The notes under the pieces were generated by a model, which did no database searches, was not told the origin of the DNA, and saw only the letters and a list, made by a program, of their open reading frames with translations. Position numbers and translations under genes: made by a program. Of a DNA stretch of 64,000 bases, positions 20,706-34,960 are shown in pieces; the stretch's first letter is position 1, and every line of letters begins with the position of its first letter. This DNA comes from Cellulomonas sp. JH27-2 (GTDB lineage Bacteria > Actinomycetota > Actinomycetes > Actinomycetales > Cellulomonadaceae): NCBI RefSeq assembly GCF_014837175.1, contig NZ_JACYFR010000004.1:1-64000 (forward strand), written 5' to 3'.

Positions 20706-21494
20706 GTGAGAATCGTCGTCTGCGTGAAGCACGTCCCGGACATCCAGTCGGACCGCGCCCTCGGTGAGGGCGGTCGCGTGGTGCGCGACGGCGGTGACGG
20801 CACCCTCAACGAGCTCGACGAGAACGCGCTCGAGGCGGCGCTCGTCCTGGCCGAGGAGGTCGGCGGCGAGGTCGTCGCGCTGACGGTCGGGCCCGACGAC
20901 GCCGTCGACGCGGTCCGCAAGGGGCTGCAGATGGGCGCCGACGAGGCGGTCCACGTGGTCGACGACGCGATCGGCGGCTCGGACGTCGTCGGCACCGCGC
21001 GCGTCCTGGCCGCGGCGATCACGCACATCGGTGCCACCGACCCGGTGGACCTCGTCGTGCTCGGCATGGCGGGGCTCGACGGCCTGACGTCGCTGCTGCC
21101 GTCCGCGCTCGCCGCCCTGCTCGACGTGCCGGCGCTCCCGCTGGCCGCCGAGGTCACGGTGGCCGACGGGTCGGTGCGCGTGCGGCGCAACCTCGACCAC
21201 GCGACCGAGGTGCTCCAGGCGTCCCTGCCGGCCGTGGTGAGCGTGACCGACCAGGCCAACCAGCCGCGCTACCCCAACTTCAAGGGCATGATGGCGGCCC
21301 GTAAGAAGCCCGTCACCACGCTGGGCCTCGCGGACCTGGGCATCGCCCCGGCCGACGTCGGCACCACCGGCGCGCGGACGGCCGTCGTGGCCGCCGCACC
21401 CCGCCCGGCGCGGGAGAACCGGGTGCTCGTCAACGGCGGGAGCGAGGCGGGCGTGCAGCTCGCCGCCTACCTCGTCGAGAACAAGCTCGCCTGA
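20706..21494 (+). CDS. etfB: electron transfer flavoprotein, beta subunit
   Basis: 262-residue ETF beta subunit that carries electrons from acyl-CoA and related dehydrogenases to the respiratory chain. The conserved start RIVVCVKHVPD, the segment GADEAVHVVDD and the late signature with RYPNFKGMMAARKKP are visible. GTG at 20706 is set by this conserved start and by the -10 box 7 bases before it. etfA follows after 68 bases. Confidence 0.95.
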   Translation: MRIVVCVKHVPDIQSDRALGEGGRVVRDGGDGTLNELDENALEAALVLAEEVGGEVVALTVGPDDAVDAVRKGLQMGADEAVHVVDDAIGGSDVVGTARVLAAAITHIGATDPVDLVVLGMAGLDGLTSLLPSALAALLDVPALPLAAEVTVADGSVRVRRNLDHATEVLQASLPAVVSVTDQANQPRYPNFKGMMAARKKPVTTLGLADLGIAPADVGTTGARTAVVAAAPRPARENRVLVNGGSEAGVQLAAYLVENKLA

Positions 21495-21562
21495 GCCTCC
21501 CGCCCGACCCACCCATCGCCAGGTCCGGCACCGCCGGCACCACGGAACCGAGGAACGCGAAC

Positions 21563-22534
21563 GTGACCGACTCCCTCGTCCTGCTCGACCACTCCGCCGA
21601 CGGCGTGCTGCGCGCACCGGTTCGTGAGCTCGTCACGCTCGGCCGCACCCTGGGCACCGTGCACGGCGTGTGGGCCGCGGACGGTGCCGAGCCCGACGCG
21701 CAGACGCTGGCCGACCTCGGCGCGCTCGGCGTGGCGCGCGTGCACCGGCTGTCGTCGACGGGCGACCTGCACGTGGCCGCCGTGCTCGCGGAGGCGCTGG
21801 CCGACCTGCTCGACGCGACCGGTGCCGGCCTTCTGCTCGCCACCTCGTCGTTCGAGAACAAGGAGGTCGCGGCGCAGCTCGCTGTCCTGACCGGGGCCGG
21901 TGTCGTCACCGACGCCGACGGCCTGGCCGTCGAGGGCGACGGGCTCGTCGCCAGCAAGACCGTGTTCGCCGGCACCTGGAACACGCGCTGCGCGATCACC
22001 AGCCCGCTCGCGATCGTCACGCTCAAGGCGAACTCGATCACCGTCGAGCCGGCGGAGCGGGCCGGCACGCCCGACCTCGTCGAGCACGCGTCCACGGCTA
22101 GCGCCGCCGCGCAGCGGGTGACCGTCGTCGAGCGGACCGAGCGGCCCGCGAGCGGTCGTCCCGACCTGGGATCGGCGCACGTCGTCGTCGCCGGCGGTCG
22201 CGGCACGGAGGGTGACTTCACGCTCGTCGAGGAGCTCGCGGACGTGCTCGGCGGCGCCGTCGGCGCGACGCGCGTCGCGACCGACGAGGGCTGGATCGGC
22301 CACGACGCGCAGATCGGGCAGACGGGCGTGACCATCTCGCCGCGCCTGTACATCGGCGTCGGCGTCTCCGGAGCCGTGCACCACCGCGGAGGCATGCAGG
22401 CCTCCGGCACGATCGTCGCGATCAACTCCGACCCCGACGCGCCGATCTTCGAGATCGCGGACTACGGCATCGTCGGCGACCTCAACGAGGTGCTGCCGGC
22501 GCTGAGCGCCGAGCTGCGCCGCCTGCGCGCCTGA
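21563..22534 (+). CDS. etfA: electron transfer flavoprotein, alpha subunit
   Basis: 323-residue ETF alpha subunit. The C-terminal FAD domain is clear: GGRGTEGDF near residue 211, then GWIGHDAQIGQTG, ISPRLYIGVGVSGAVHH and INSDPDAPIFEIADYGIVGD. GTG at 21563 follows a GAGGAA ribosome binding site. It forms a pair with etfB. No ETF:quinone oxidoreductase gene lies nearby; the flavoprotein at 16706 is not recognisably one. Confidence 0.95.
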   Translation: MTDSLVLLDHSADGVLRAPVRELVTLGRTLGTVHGVWAADGAEPDAQTLADLGALGVARVHRLSSTGDLHVAAVLAEALADLLDATGAGLLLATSSFENKEVAAQLAVLTGAGVVTDADGLAVEGDGLVASKTVFAGTWNTRCAITSPLAIVTLKANSITVEPAERAGTPDLVEHASTASAAAQRVTVVERTERPASGRPDLGSAHVVVAGGRGTEGDFTLVEELADVLGGAVGATRVATDEGWIGHDAQIGQTGVTISPRLYIGVGVSGAVHHRGGMQASGTIVAINSDPDAPIFEIADYGIVGDLNEVLPALSAELRRLRA

Positions 22535-22535
22535 C

Positions 22536-23525
22536 TCAGGTCAGGTCGCGGAACCAGCGCACGGTCGCCATGCCCTGCGCGGCCTGGAACCGGCGCAGGT
22601 TGGGGATGCCGGGCGGCGGGGGCTGCATCGCGTTCCAGACGAAGTAGCCGGCCAGGCCGGCCAGGCCCGCGCGGAGCTCGTCGTCGGACACGCCCTCGGA
22701 CGCCGGCTGCGAGCGGAACAGCTCGGCCGGGTTGCCACCGCCCTGCAGAGCGACGCTGGGCAGCATGAACGCGAGGTCGATCCACGGCGCGCCCACGCTG
22801 GCGTGCGGCCAGTCGATGAGCCAGACCCGGTCGTGGTCCGGGTCGATCAGCACGTTGTCGGCGCGCAGGTCGCCGTGCACGAGCCCGTCGCCGGACACCG
22901 CGGGCAGCGCGTCCTGCTCGTTGCGCAGCAGCAGCTCGAGGTTCGCACGGGCCCACTGCCCGACCTCGCCGCCGACGTCGATCGCCCGTGCGCGCTCGTG
23001 GTCGTCGAGGGCGGCGATCTGACGCCACCCCGTGAACTCGTGCGCGAGCTGCTCGTCCGTGCGCGGGAGCGTGTGCCCCGGCAGAGGCTCGGCCTCGGCC
23101 AACCTCCCGACGGCGTCGAGCACGGCCGCGAGGTCGTTGTCGTGCCACGGGATGTGGGGCGAGCGGCCCGGGACCACGTCGAGACCGAGGATCACCCAGT
23201 CGCCGTCGTCGGACGACCACTGCAACCGCGGTGCTGGGACCTCCGGCGGGAGGCACGCGGCCACACGGATCTCGGCGCGGGCGAGCTCGGGCGAGGCGGG
23301 GTTCTGCTCGCTGGAGACCGCCTTGACGAAGACCCCCCGACCGTCGGCGAGCTCGAGCACCGCGGCGAAGCCGGGGGAGAAGCCGCTGGTGGCGCTCGTC
23401 TCGGCCGTCACCTGGCTGCCCGCGAGCTCCGTGATGCGCGCGCGCACGTGCCGAGGGAGGTCGCGCCAGTCGAGGCGTTGGCCACTGAACGCGACCGGCA
23501 ACGCGATGACGTCGTCGGCACTCAC
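22536..23525 (-). CDS. phosphotransferase of the aminoglycoside-kinase (APH) superfamily
   Basis: Protein-kinase-like small-molecule kinase of 329 residues. The Brenner motif HGDLRADN and the metal-binding LIDWPHA are intact, so it should be active. The substrate is unknown; such proteins in actinobacteria include sugar, choline and antibiotic kinases. GTG at 23525 is chosen because AGGA lies 7 bases upstream; a GTG two codons earlier (23531) is too close to that site. The gene is convergent with etfA, with a single base between the two stop codons, and divergent from the cysteine desulfurase gene. Confidence 0.8.
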   Translation of the reverse strand: MSADDVIALPVAFSGQRLDWRDLPRHVRARITELAGSQVTAETSATSGFSPGFAAVLELADGRGVFVKAVSSEQNPASPELARAEIRVAACLPPEVPAPRLQWSSDDGDWVILGLDVVPGRSPHIPWHDNDLAAVLDAVGRLAEAEPLPGHTLPRTDEQLAHEFTGWRQIAALDDHERARAIDVGGEVGQWARANLELLLRNEQDALPAVSGDGLVHGDLRADNVLIDPDHDRVWLIDWPHASVGAPWIDLAFMLPSVALQGGGNPAELFRSQPASEGVSDDELRAGLAGLAGYFVWNAMQPPPPGIPNLRRFQAAQGMATVRWFRDLT

Positions 23526-23602
23526 GGGCACATCCTGCCAGGTCGCGGCGTGTGCACTGCACAGTTCGCCGTCGCGCGTTCGGTCGGGCCGCCCCGCCTT
23601 CG

Positions 23603-23608
23603 TAGACT
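23603..23608 (+). promoter_or_regulatory. -10 box TAGACT, leaderless promoter of cysteine desulfurase gene
   Basis: TAGACT ends 7 bases before GTG 23616. The same hexamer at the same spacing precedes gatC at 38797. Confidence 0.6.
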
Positions 23609-23615
23609 GGACCGC

Positions 23616-24797
23616 GTGAGCGTCTACCTGGATCATGCGGCGACCACGCCCATGCTCCCGGGCGCGGTCGCCGTGCTGACCGACCAGCTCGCCCGCACGG
23701 GGAACCCGTCGTCGCTGCACACGTCCGGCCGGGCGGCTCGTCGCGTGGTCGAGGAGTCGCGCGAGCAGCTCGCCGCGTCGCTGGGTGCGCGGCCCTCGGA
23801 GGTGCTGTGGACCTCGGGCGGCACCGAGGCGGACAACCTCGCGATCAAGGGCCTGTTCTGGGCCCGGCGCAGCCACGACCAGGACCGACGACGCATCCTC
23901 GTGTCCGCCGTCGAGCACCACGCCGTGCTCGACCCGGCGTTCTGGATGGCCGAGCACGCGGGCGCCGAGCTGGTGCTGCTGCCGGTGGACGGCGACGGGG
24001 TGGTGCTGGTCGACGCGTTGCGCGACGAGCTCGAGGCGCACGGAGACCAGGCCGCGCTGATCTCGGTGATGTGGGCGAACAACGAGGTCGGAGCGCTGCA
24101 GCCCGTGGCCGACGTCGTCGCGCTCGCGCACCAGCACGGGATCCCCGTGCACGCCGACGCGGTGCAGGCCGTGGGCCAGGTCCCGGTCGACTTCGGCGCC
24201 AGCGGCCTGGACGCCATGACGGTCAGCGCGCACAAGGTCGGTGGCCCCGGCGGCGCCGGGGCCCTGCTCGCACGCCGCGGCCTGGAGCTGATCCCCGTGC
24301 AGCACGGCGGCGGTCAGGAGCGCGGTGTCCGCTCCGGGACGCTCGACGCGCCGTTGGTGGCGTCGTTCGCGGAGGCGGTCCGCGAGGCGGTCGACGCGAT
24401 GCCGACGTCGCCGGAGCGCATCGGCGCGTTGCGTGACGCGCTGGTCGCCGGCGTCCTCGAGATGGTGCCGGACGCCCGGCTGCGCGGACCCGCGGACGCA
24501 TCACGGCGTCTGCCCGCCAACGCGCACTTCACGTTCCCCGGCTGCGAGGGGGACTCGTTGCTCTACCTGCTCGACTCCGCCGGCGTCGAGGCGTCCACGG
24601 GCTCGGCCTGCCAGGCCGGGGTACCGCGCCCGTCCCACGTGCTGCTGGCCATGGGCATCGACGAGGACGAGGCACGGGGGGCGCTGCGCTTCTCGCTCGG
24701 CCACACGTCGTCGGCCGACGACGTGCGCACGCTGCTCGAGGTGCTGCCGGGGGTCGTCGAGCGCGCGCGGGCCGCAGGCATGGCGGGGGTGCGCTGA
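23616..24797 (+). CDS. cysteine desulfurase (NifS/IscS type)
   Basis: PLP enzyme of 393 residues that takes sulfur from cysteine as persulfide and passes it on. The start [10 protein letters not shown] is conserved, Lys207 in [10 protein letters not shown] binds PLP, and Cys332 in STGSACQAG is the persulfide carrier. The stop codon overlaps the ATG of mnmA (TGATG), so sulfur delivery to tRNA thiolation is the likely dedicated role. The nearby genes include no Fe-S scaffold. Confidence 0.95.
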   Translation: MSVYLDHAATTPMLPGAVAVLTDQLARTGNPSSLHTSGRAARRVVEESREQLAASLGARPSEVLWTSGGTEADNLAIKGLFWARRSHDQDRRRILVSAVEHHAVLDPAFWMAEHAGAELVLLPVDGDGVVLVDALRDELEAHGDQAALISVMWANNEVGALQPVADVVALAHQHGIPVHADAVQAVGQVPVDFGASGLDAMTVSAHKVGGPGGAGALLARRGLELIPVQHGGGQERGVRSGTLDAPLVASFAEAVREAVDAMPTSPERIGALRDALVAGVLEMVPDARLRGPADASRRLPANAHFTFPGCEGDSLLYLLDSAGVEASTGSACQAGVPRPSHVLLAMGIDEDEARGALRFSLGHTSSADDVRTLLEVLPGVVERARAAGMAGVR

Positions 24798-25885
24798 TGC
24801 GCGTCCTGGCGGCCCTGTCCGGGGGCGTGGACTCGGCCGTCGCCGCCGCGCGCGCGGTCGACGCGGGCCACGAGGTGGTCGGCGTGCACATGGCGCTGTC
24901 CCGCACGCGCGACCAGTTCCGCACCGGCTCGCGCGGGTGCTGCTCGATCGAGGACGCCGGCGACGCGCGCCGCGCGGCCGATGCGCTGGGCATCCCCTAC
25001 TACGTGTGGGACCTGTCCGAGCAGTTCGAGCAGACGGTCGTCGCGGACTTCCTGGCCGAGTACGAGGCGGGCCGCACCCCCAACCCGTGCGTGCGCTGCA
25101 ACGAGCACATCAAGTTCGCGGCGCTGCTCGACAAGGCCGTGGCGCTGGGGTTCGACGCCGTGTGCACGGGCCACTACGCGCGCATCGTCGTGCGCGACGA
25201 CGGCACGCGCGAGCTGCACCGCGCGCGCGACGCGGCCAAGGACCAGTCCTACGTGCTCGCCGTGATGGGACCTGAGCGGCTGGCACGCTCGATGTTCCCG
25301 CTGGGCGACGTCGCATCGAAGGACGAGACGCGGGCCGAGGCCGCCGCGCGCGGGCTGTCGGTGTCCGCGAAGCCCGACTCCTACGACATCTGCTTCGTCG
25401 CCGACGGGGACACGCAAGGGTTCCTGCGCTCGCGGCTCGGTTCGCGGCCCGGTGAGGTCGTCGACACGTCGGGCGAGGTCGTGGGCGAGCACGACGGCGC
25501 CTACGCCTACACGGTGGGCCAGCGGCGCGGGCTCGCGCTCGGGCGCCCCGCCGCGGACGGCAAGCCGCGGTACGTGCTGTCGATCGAGCCGGTCGCCAAC
25601 CGGGTGGTCGTCGGGTCGGCCGACGAGCTCGTCGTCGACACCGTCACCGCCGACCAGGCCGTCTGGTACTCGCGCCTCGACACGGGCGACTGCCAGGTGC
25701 AGGTCCGTGCGCACGGGGCACCCGTCGACGCGCGCGCGACCGTCCACGACGACCGCGTCGAGGTCGTGCTGCCGACGGGACTGCGGGGCGTTGCCGCCGG
25801 GCAGTCGCTGGTGCTCTACGACGGCACGCGCGTGCTCGGTCAGGCGACCGTGACCTCGAGCCGTCGCGCACTGGCAGCACGATGA
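24797..25885 (+). CDS. mnmA: tRNA-specific 2-thiouridylase MnmA
   Basis: Introduces sulfur at C2 of wobble uridine 34 in tRNAs for Lys, Glu and Gln. The PP-loop SGGVDS (8-13) binds ATP. Cys98 in PNPCVRCN and Cys199 in SYDICFV are the catalytic pair, close to the E. coli positions. At 362 residues it is of normal length. Translational overlap with the upstream cysteine desulfurase suggests the two are made together. Confidence 0.96.
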   Translation: MRVLAALSGGVDSAVAAARAVDAGHEVVGVHMALSRTRDQFRTGSRGCCSIEDAGDARRAADALGIPYYVWDLSEQFEQTVVADFLAEYEAGRTPNPCVRCNEHIKFAALLDKAVALGFDAVCTGHYARIVVRDDGTRELHRARDAAKDQSYVLAVMGPERLARSMFPLGDVASKDETRAEAAARGLSVSAKPDSYDICFVADGDTQGFLRSRLGSRPGEVVDTSGEVVGEHDGAYAYTVGQRRGLALGRPAADGKPRYVLSIEPVANRVVVGSADELVVDTVTADQAVWYSRLDTGDCQVQVRAHGAPVDARATVHDDRVEVVLPTGLRGVAAGQSLVLYDGTRVLGQATVTSSRRALAAR

Positions 25886-25913
25886 GGGCGCCAGGCGACC
25901 GGCGGATCGCTCG

Positions 25914-31001
<5,088 letters not shown>

Positions 31002-31009
31002 CGCGACGG

Positions 31010-32191
31010 TCAGGCGATGCGGGCGTCGATCGCGGCGGCTGACAGCACGTGGTCGGCGGCCATCGCACTCGCCCCGAGGACGCCCGCGCGTCCCTTGGTC
31101 CGGGAGGCGACGATCCGCAGGTGCTGCGTGGCCAGCGGCAGCGAGCGTCGGTAGACGACCTCGCGGATCCCGGCGATGAGGTGCTCGCCGGCCTCAGCGA
31201 CCTGGCCGCCGACGACGATCACCGACGGGTTGAGCATGCTGACGCAGGCGGCGAGCACGCCACCGATGTGCCGGCCGGCCTCGCGGATCTCCCGGCTCGC
31301 GTCGAGGTCGCCCGCGCGCACCAGCGCCACGACGTCCGCGCTCGTGGTGGCCGGCGTCCCCTGGGCCGTCAGGGCCGTGGCGATGGCGGGGCCGCTCGCG
31401 ACCGCCTCGAGGCACCCGGTGTTGCCGCAGCGGCACGGCAGGTCGAGTCCGCCGGGCACGGCGATGTGACCGAGGTCGCCGGCGGAGCCCTGCGCCCCCC
31501 GACGGATGGCACCGTCCGAGATGATGCCCGCGCCGATGCCGGTGGCGACCTTGACGAACAGCAGGTGGTCGACCGCAGGCCACTGCGAGGTGTGCTCGCC
31601 GAGCGCCATGATGTTCACGTCGTTGTCCACGAGCACCGGGACGTGGAGACGACGGCCCAGCAGGCCCGGGACGTCGGCGTCGTCCCAGCCGGGCATGATC
31701 GGCGGGTTGATCGGGCGTCCGGTGGAGTGCTCGACGGGGCCGGGCAGCCCGACGCCGACGCTGACCAGGTCCGACGACGGCCGGCCCGCGGCCGTCAGCA
31801 GCTCGGCTGCGACGGCGGCCACGCGGTCGAGGACGGGCCCGGGCCCCTCGGCGATGGCGATCTGCTCGGCGTGCTCGGCGAGCACCTGGCCGGCGAGGTC
31901 CGTGAGTGCCAGCCGGGAGTGCGTCGCGCCGAGGTCAACGGCGAGCACGACCCGCGCGGCCGGGTTGAACCGGAACGTGGCGGGAGGCCGGCCACCGGTG
32001 GAGCTGGCCTCGCCGGCGGGGGAGACGAGGCCGGAGGCGAGCAGGGTGTCGACCCGCGCGGCGATCGTCGACCGTGCCTGGCCGGTGAGGGTGGCCAGGT
32101 CGGCGCGCGTGCGCGGCTGGCCGTCGCGCAGGAGCTGGAACATGTCCCCAGCGCCGGTCGGCTTGGGGGTGATCGTCGTCAGCTCCTCCAT
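31010..32191 (-). CDS. ROK-family transcriptional repressor
   Basis: 393 residues: an N-terminal winged helix-turn-helix (about 18-70, RADLATLTGQARSTIAARV) and a ROK sugar-sensing domain with DLGATHSRLAL and the zinc motif PCRCGNTGCLEA. It should repress in the absence of an inducer sugar. The gene is divergent from the ribose-type ABC operon at 32331, its probable target. ATG at 32191 and an in-frame GTG at 32197 are both possible; GGGGA lies upstream of the GTG at good distance. Confidence 0.92.
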   Translation of the reverse strand: MEELTTITPKPTGAGDMFQLLRDGQPRTRADLATLTGQARSTIAARVDTLLASGLVSPAGEASSTGGRPPATFRFNPAARVVLAVDLGATHSRLALTDLAGQVLAEHAEQIAIAEGPGPVLDRVAAVAAELLTAAGRPSSDLVSVGVGLPGPVEHSTGRPINPPIMPGWDDADVPGLLGRRLHVPVLVDNDVNIMALGEHTSQWPAVDHLLFVKVATGIGAGIISDGAIRRGAQGSAGDLGHIAVPGGLDLPCRCGNTGCLEAVASGPAIATALTAQGTPATTSADVVALVRAGDLDASREIREAGRHIGGVLAACVSMLNPSVIVVGGQVAEAGEHLIAGIREVVYRRSLPLATQHLRIVASRTKGRAGVLGASAMAADHVLSAAAIDARIA

Positions 32192-32295
32192 CCGCACAGT
32201 GAACCATCCCCGTCCTGTCGCTCGTCGCACCGCGTCGCCGGTGGCTTGTGCGGGTCACATTCGCATAACTCTGTCATCAATCTAGCAACTTTTGC

Positions 32296-32324
32296 TTGAC
32301 GTCCGTCATAAGTATCCCTAGTTT
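32296..32324 (+). promoter_or_regulatory. promoter of the ROK-linked sugar operon with overlapping dyad
   Basis: TTGACG (32296-32301), a 17-bp spacer and TAGTTT (32319-32324) form a near-consensus promoter, and the ATG follows 6 bases later, so the first gene should be leaderless. A perfect dyad, TGACG-TC-CGTCA (32297-32308), lies on the -35 box and is a good candidate for the ROK repressor site. The rest of the 139-bp divergent region is AT-richer than its surroundings. Confidence 0.65.
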
Positions 32325-32330
32325 CGTCGC

Positions 32331-33857
32331 ATGGTCACCGACGACCCCCAGGGCACCGCCGCTCTGCTCGAGATGCGCGGCATCGTCAAGCAGTTCCCCG
32401 GCGCACGCGCCCTCGACGGCGTGGAGCTCGACGTGCGGGCCGGGGAGGTCCACTGCCTGCTCGGCCAGAACGGTGCCGGGAAGTCCACCCTGATCAAGGT
32501 GCTCGCCGGTGCTCACCAGCCCGACGAGGGGCAGATCCTCCTCGACGGCGAGCCCGTCACGATCCCGCACCCGGTGGCAGGGCTCCGGCTCGGCATCGCG
32601 ACGATGTACCAGGAGCTCGACGTCGTCGACGGCCTGTCGGTGACCGAGAACGTCTTCCTGGGCCACGAGCTCGCCACGGGCGGGTTCTCGCAACGCCGTG
32701 CCGCCACGCGCCGCACGCGCACGCTGCTCGCACGGCTCGGGCACTCCGGGATCTCGCCGCACCGCGAGGTCGGGACGCTGTCCGCCGCCGGCAAGCAGAT
32801 CGTGTCGATGGCCCGCGCGCTGTCTCACGACGCACGTGTCATCGTGATGGACGAGCCGTCGGCCGTGCTCGACTCGGAAGAGGTGGCGAACCTCTTCCGG
32901 GTGGTGCGCGACCTGACGTCGCAGGGCGTCGCCGTGGTCTACATCTCGCACCGCCTCGAGGAGATCCGCCAGATCGGCGACCGGATCACCGTCCTCAAGG
33001 ACGGACGGACCGTCGCCTCCGGTCTCGCGGTCGCGAGCACAACGACCGCCGAGCTCATCCGCCTGATGACGGGCCGCAACGTGGAGTACGCGATCCCGCG
33101 CCGACCGCCCGTCCGGGAGGACGCCGCGACGGTCGTACGCGTGCAGGGGCTCGAGCTGCGCGGTGTGTTCCAGGACGTCTCGTTCGACGTGCGCGCCGGC
33201 GAGGTCGTCGGGCTGGCGGGCCTGGTCGGGTCGGGGCGCTCGGAGATCCTCGAGACCGTGTTCGGCGCCCGCCGGGCGACAGGCGGCTCGGTGCAGGTGG
33301 GCGACCGGACGCTGCGGCCGGGGTCGGTGTCCGACGCGGTGCGTGCGGGCGTCGGCCTGTGCCCCGAGGAGCGTAAGAGCCAGGGGCTGATCCTCGACGA
33401 GCCCGTCTACAGGAACATCACGCTGTCGACCTTCGCCCGCACCGCACGGGGAGGCTTCCTCGACGAGGCCGCGGAGCGTCGCGCCGCCGGCGAGCAGATC
33501 GAGGCCCTCGACGTGCGGCCCGGCGACCCCGAGCGGGCGGCGCGCACGCTCTCGGGCGGCAACCAGCAAAAGGTGCTGCTCGCCCGGTGGCTCGTGCACG
33601 GGTGCCGGGTGCTGCTCCTCGACGAACCGACCCGCGGCGTCGACGTCGGTGCTCGGGCCGAGATCTACGCCCTGGTCGCGGCGCTGGCGGCGCAGGGGGC
33701 CGCCGTCGTCGTTGTCTCGAGCGAGATCGAGGAGGTCCTCGGCCTGGCCGACCGCGTGCTGGTGGTCTCCGAGGGGCGCGTGGTGCACGAAGGTCCGACG
33801 TCCGCGATCGACGAGCACCGCGTGCTCGACCTGGTGATGGAAGGAAGTGCCGCGTGA
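32331..33857 (+). CDS. sugar ABC importer ATPase (RbsA/XylG/MglA type)
   Basis: 508 residues with two fused ATPase domains. The first has an intact Walker A (GQNGAGKST) but a non-canonical signature (LSAAGKQ). The second has a degenerate Walker A (GLVGSGRSE) with a canonical signature (LSGGNQQK). This asymmetry is normal for the CUT2 monosaccharide family. ATG 32331 follows the -10 box by 6 bases. Its stop overlaps the permease GTG (GTGA). Confidence 0.95.
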   Translation: MVTDDPQGTAALLEMRGIVKQFPGARALDGVELDVRAGEVHCLLGQNGAGKSTLIKVLAGAHQPDEGQILLDGEPVTIPHPVAGLRLGIATMYQELDVVDGLSVTENVFLGHELATGGFSQRRAATRRTRTLLARLGHSGISPHREVGTLSAAGKQIVSMARALSHDARVIVMDEPSAVLDSEEVANLFRVVRDLTSQGVAVVYISHRLEEIRQIGDRITVLKDGRTVASGLAVASTTTAELIRLMTGRNVEYAIPRRPPVREDAATVVRVQGLELRGVFQDVSFDVRAGEVVGLAGLVGSGRSEILETVFGARRATGGSVQVGDRTLRPGSVSDAVRAGVGLCPEERKSQGLILDEPVYRNITLSTFARTARGGFLDEAAERRAAGEQIEALDVRPGDPERAARTLSGGNQQKVLLARWLVHGCRVLLLDEPTRGVDVGARAEIYALVAALAAQGAAVVVVSSEIEEVLGLADRVLVVSEGRVVHEGPTSAIDEHRVLDLVMEGSAA

Positions 33858-34903
33858 GCGAGCAGGACGTCACGATCCCGGCGGCGGACGAGTCCGCCCG
33901 GGTGGAGAAGGAGGCGCCGGCGGCGCGGGAGCGGCGGTCCGGGCTGCTGCACGGGGCCGCCGGACGCAACCTGGGCCTGGTGATCGCGCTCGCGGTCCTG
34001 TGCCTGGTCGGCGTGATCACTGCCGGCGACCGGTTCGTCGGGACCGCCAACATCCTGACCATCCTGCGGCTCGCTGCGGTGACCGGGGTCCTGAGCATCG
34101 GGATGACGTTCGTCATCACGGGCGCCGGGATCGACTTGTCGGTCGGCTCGGTCCTGGGCCTGTCCTCGGTGTGGGCCAGCACCGTCGCGACCCAGACGAT
34201 GGCGCAGGACACGCACTGGATCGTCATGGTGGGTTGCGCCCTGCTCGTCGGCCTCGGCGCGGGCATCGTCAACGGCGTCCTCATCGCCTACGGCAAGGTG
34301 GTCGCGTTCATCGCGACGCTGGCCATGATGGTCTCCGCCCGAGGGCTGGCCGAGATCATCGCGAACCGGCAGACCCAGGTGGTCGAGGTCCAGGGTTTCC
34401 TGGACTTCTTCAGCGGATCCTTCCTCGGCGTCCCGGCGCTCGTCTGGATCTTCGCGGTCGTGTCCGTGATCGGTTGGGTGCTGCTCAACCGCACCACCTT
34501 CGGTCGCCGCACGGTCGCCGTCGGCGGCAACCCCGAGGCCGCGCGGCTCGCGGGGATCAACGTCAAGCGGCACACCATGTACCTGTACGCCCTCGCCGGC
34601 CTCGCCGCCGGGATCGGCGGCGTCATGATGCTCGGCCGCACCACGGCAGGGAGCTCGACGAACGGTCAGTTCTACGAGCTCGACGCCATCGCGGCCGTGG
34701 TCGTCGGCGGGACGCTCCTGGCGGGCGGCCGCGGCACCATCGTCGGCACCGTCCTGGGCGTGCTCATCTTCTCGACGCTGACCAACGTCTTCACGCAGAA
34801 CAACCTGTCGATCTCGGCGCAGGCGGTGGCGAAGGGCGTGATCATCGTCGTCGCCGTGCTGCTCCAGCAGCGCATCGCCGAGCGCTCCCGCGCGGGCACC
34901 TGA
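33854..34903 (+). CDS. sugar ABC importer permease (RbsC/XylH type)
   Basis: 349-residue permease of the CUT2 family with 8-10 hydrophobic spans and the family segments TFVITGAGIDLSVGSV and YELDAIAAVVVGGT. It starts at a GTG in the stop codon of the ATPase gene. The first 40 residues are charged and cytoplasmic. Confidence 0.95.
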   Translation: MSEQDVTIPAADESARVEKEAPAARERRSGLLHGAAGRNLGLVIALAVLCLVGVITAGDRFVGTANILTILRLAAVTGVLSIGMTFVITGAGIDLSVGSVLGLSSVWASTVATQTMAQDTHWIVMVGCALLVGLGAGIVNGVLIAYGKVVAFIATLAMMVSARGLAEIIANRQTQVVEVQGFLDFFSGSFLGVPALVWIFAVVSVIGWVLLNRTTFGRRTVAVGGNPEAARLAGINVKRHTMYLYALAGLAAGIGGVMMLGRTTAGSSTNGQFYELDAIAAVVVGGTLLAGGRGTIVGTVLGVLIFSTLTNVFTQNNLSISAQAVAKGVIIVVAVLLQQRIAERSRAGT

Positions 34904-34960
34904 CCCCGCGACCCACAGCACACCCACCACCCCAGCAGCACCCGATCAAGGAGGATCGTC

